Assembly (NCBI GenBank): GCA_030765065.1
Contig: CM060983.1
Span: 49,846,067-49,910,066 of the forward strand
Length of the DNA stretch: 64,000 bases
Reading direction: 5' to 3'
Source: Deroplatys truncata
Lineage: Eukaryota > Arthropoda > Insecta > Mantodea > Mantidae
Below the pieces are notes generated by a model. That model had not been told where the DNA came from and ran no database searches. It worked only from the letters and a program-made list of their open reading frames with translations. The position numbers and the translations under genes were made by a program. Below, in pieces: positions 63,773-64,000 of this stretch (the first letter of the stretch is position 1; each line of letters starts with the position of its first letter).

Positions 63773-64000
63773 ATGTTAATCTTATTGTTGATTTTTTGTC
63801 GGTGCAAGGGGAATTGGTAGGATTTAAGCGATAGTCAAATATTTTAAGAGCTGGTTGCTATGTCGAGTATTCCATTCTCTTTACATTACCAGGACAAAAA
63901 AAAAAGAATAATAAATTCCCATTTTAGAAAAAGTATAAGTATTGAAATATTTAAGGGAATAACAAGCAATATCTGAAAATGGTTCACTCAACCCCAAAAA
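63773..64000 (-). repeat. R element, part 2, cut by window edge
   Basis: ATGTTAATCTTATTGTTGAT to GAAAATGGTTCACTCAAC resumes the copy begun at 62,322 and continues beyond the window. Confidence 0.9.

Noticed and set aside
63220-63807. 195-residue intact protein
   Set aside because: Its start lies in R DNA, and it is only the thumb end of a truncated, stop-containing retrotransposon.

Overview
This window looks like intergenic DNA from an arthropod, most likely an insect with a large, repeat-swollen, AT-rich genome (a cockroach- or termite-like polyneopteran would fit; this is inference and cannot be proven here). The evidence is the mix of Tc1 (DD34E), mariner (DD34D) and HTH/DUF4817-type transposons, non-LTR retrotransposon RNase H tails, tRNA-derived SINEs, solo-LTR-like copies and long A/T runs. 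I found no host protein-coding gene, rRNA gene, convincing functional tRNA gene or CRISPR array. The only uninterrupted protein with a recognisable catalytic core is a Tc1-type transposase at 58,934-60,034 (minus).

The dominant component is a high-copy element of about 0.82-0.92 kb that I call R, with an older diverged relative, R2. Read forward, R begins ACTTTCTCTACTACG and ends ACACATCAGA. It carries a shared 12-base motif near both ends in inverted orientation and a hairpin at the start, and it lies between T runs. About 35 complete or partial copies cover well over a third of the window. R inserts into A/T runs, including runs inside other R copies, giving nested stacks (37,338-40,626) and a tandem array (28,609-31,685). 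R contains no recognisable protein.

Layout. 1-1,775: R copies. 2,395-3,527: decayed mariner. 3,541-4,040: long-TIR nonautonomous element with a relic HTH. 4,479-8,180: two LTR-1 copies flanking an R2 that carries a SINE. 8,570-10,230: GC-rich SINE-like block, a second SINE family and an LTR-2 copy. 10,600-12,928: R, R2 and a deleted Tc1. 13,015-17,170: LTR-1, a foldback element, LTR-2, LTR-1. 17,215-21,525: R2 interrupted by SINEs, a small MITE and a 2 kb DDE transposon. 22,198-22,790: four tandem 150-bp repeats. 22,905-25,570: SINEs and R with a nested decayed Tc1. 26,380-34,590: R/R2, two LTR-1 copies and the R array. 35,505-37,140: an LTR-1 split by R. 37,338-40,626: the R nest. 40,750-47,081: three more decayed mariner-type elements and a non-LTR relic split by R. 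47,685-54,570: R/R2, two LTR-1 copies and a SINE. 54,715-60,535: inverted 0.8 kb duplicates, one holding R and the other the best-preserved Tc1. 60,640-64,000: SINE, R2 and a 5'-truncated non-LTR element nested in R.

The parts do not form a pathway; they are a stratified record of insertions. Nesting gives relative ages: R is younger than LTR-1 (copy at 35,505) and than the 44-45 kb non-LTR relic. The 24 kb Tc1 and the 62 kb non-LTR element are younger than the R copies they interrupt. The R2 copies at 6 kb and 18 kb are older than the SINEs and the DDE transposon inside them.
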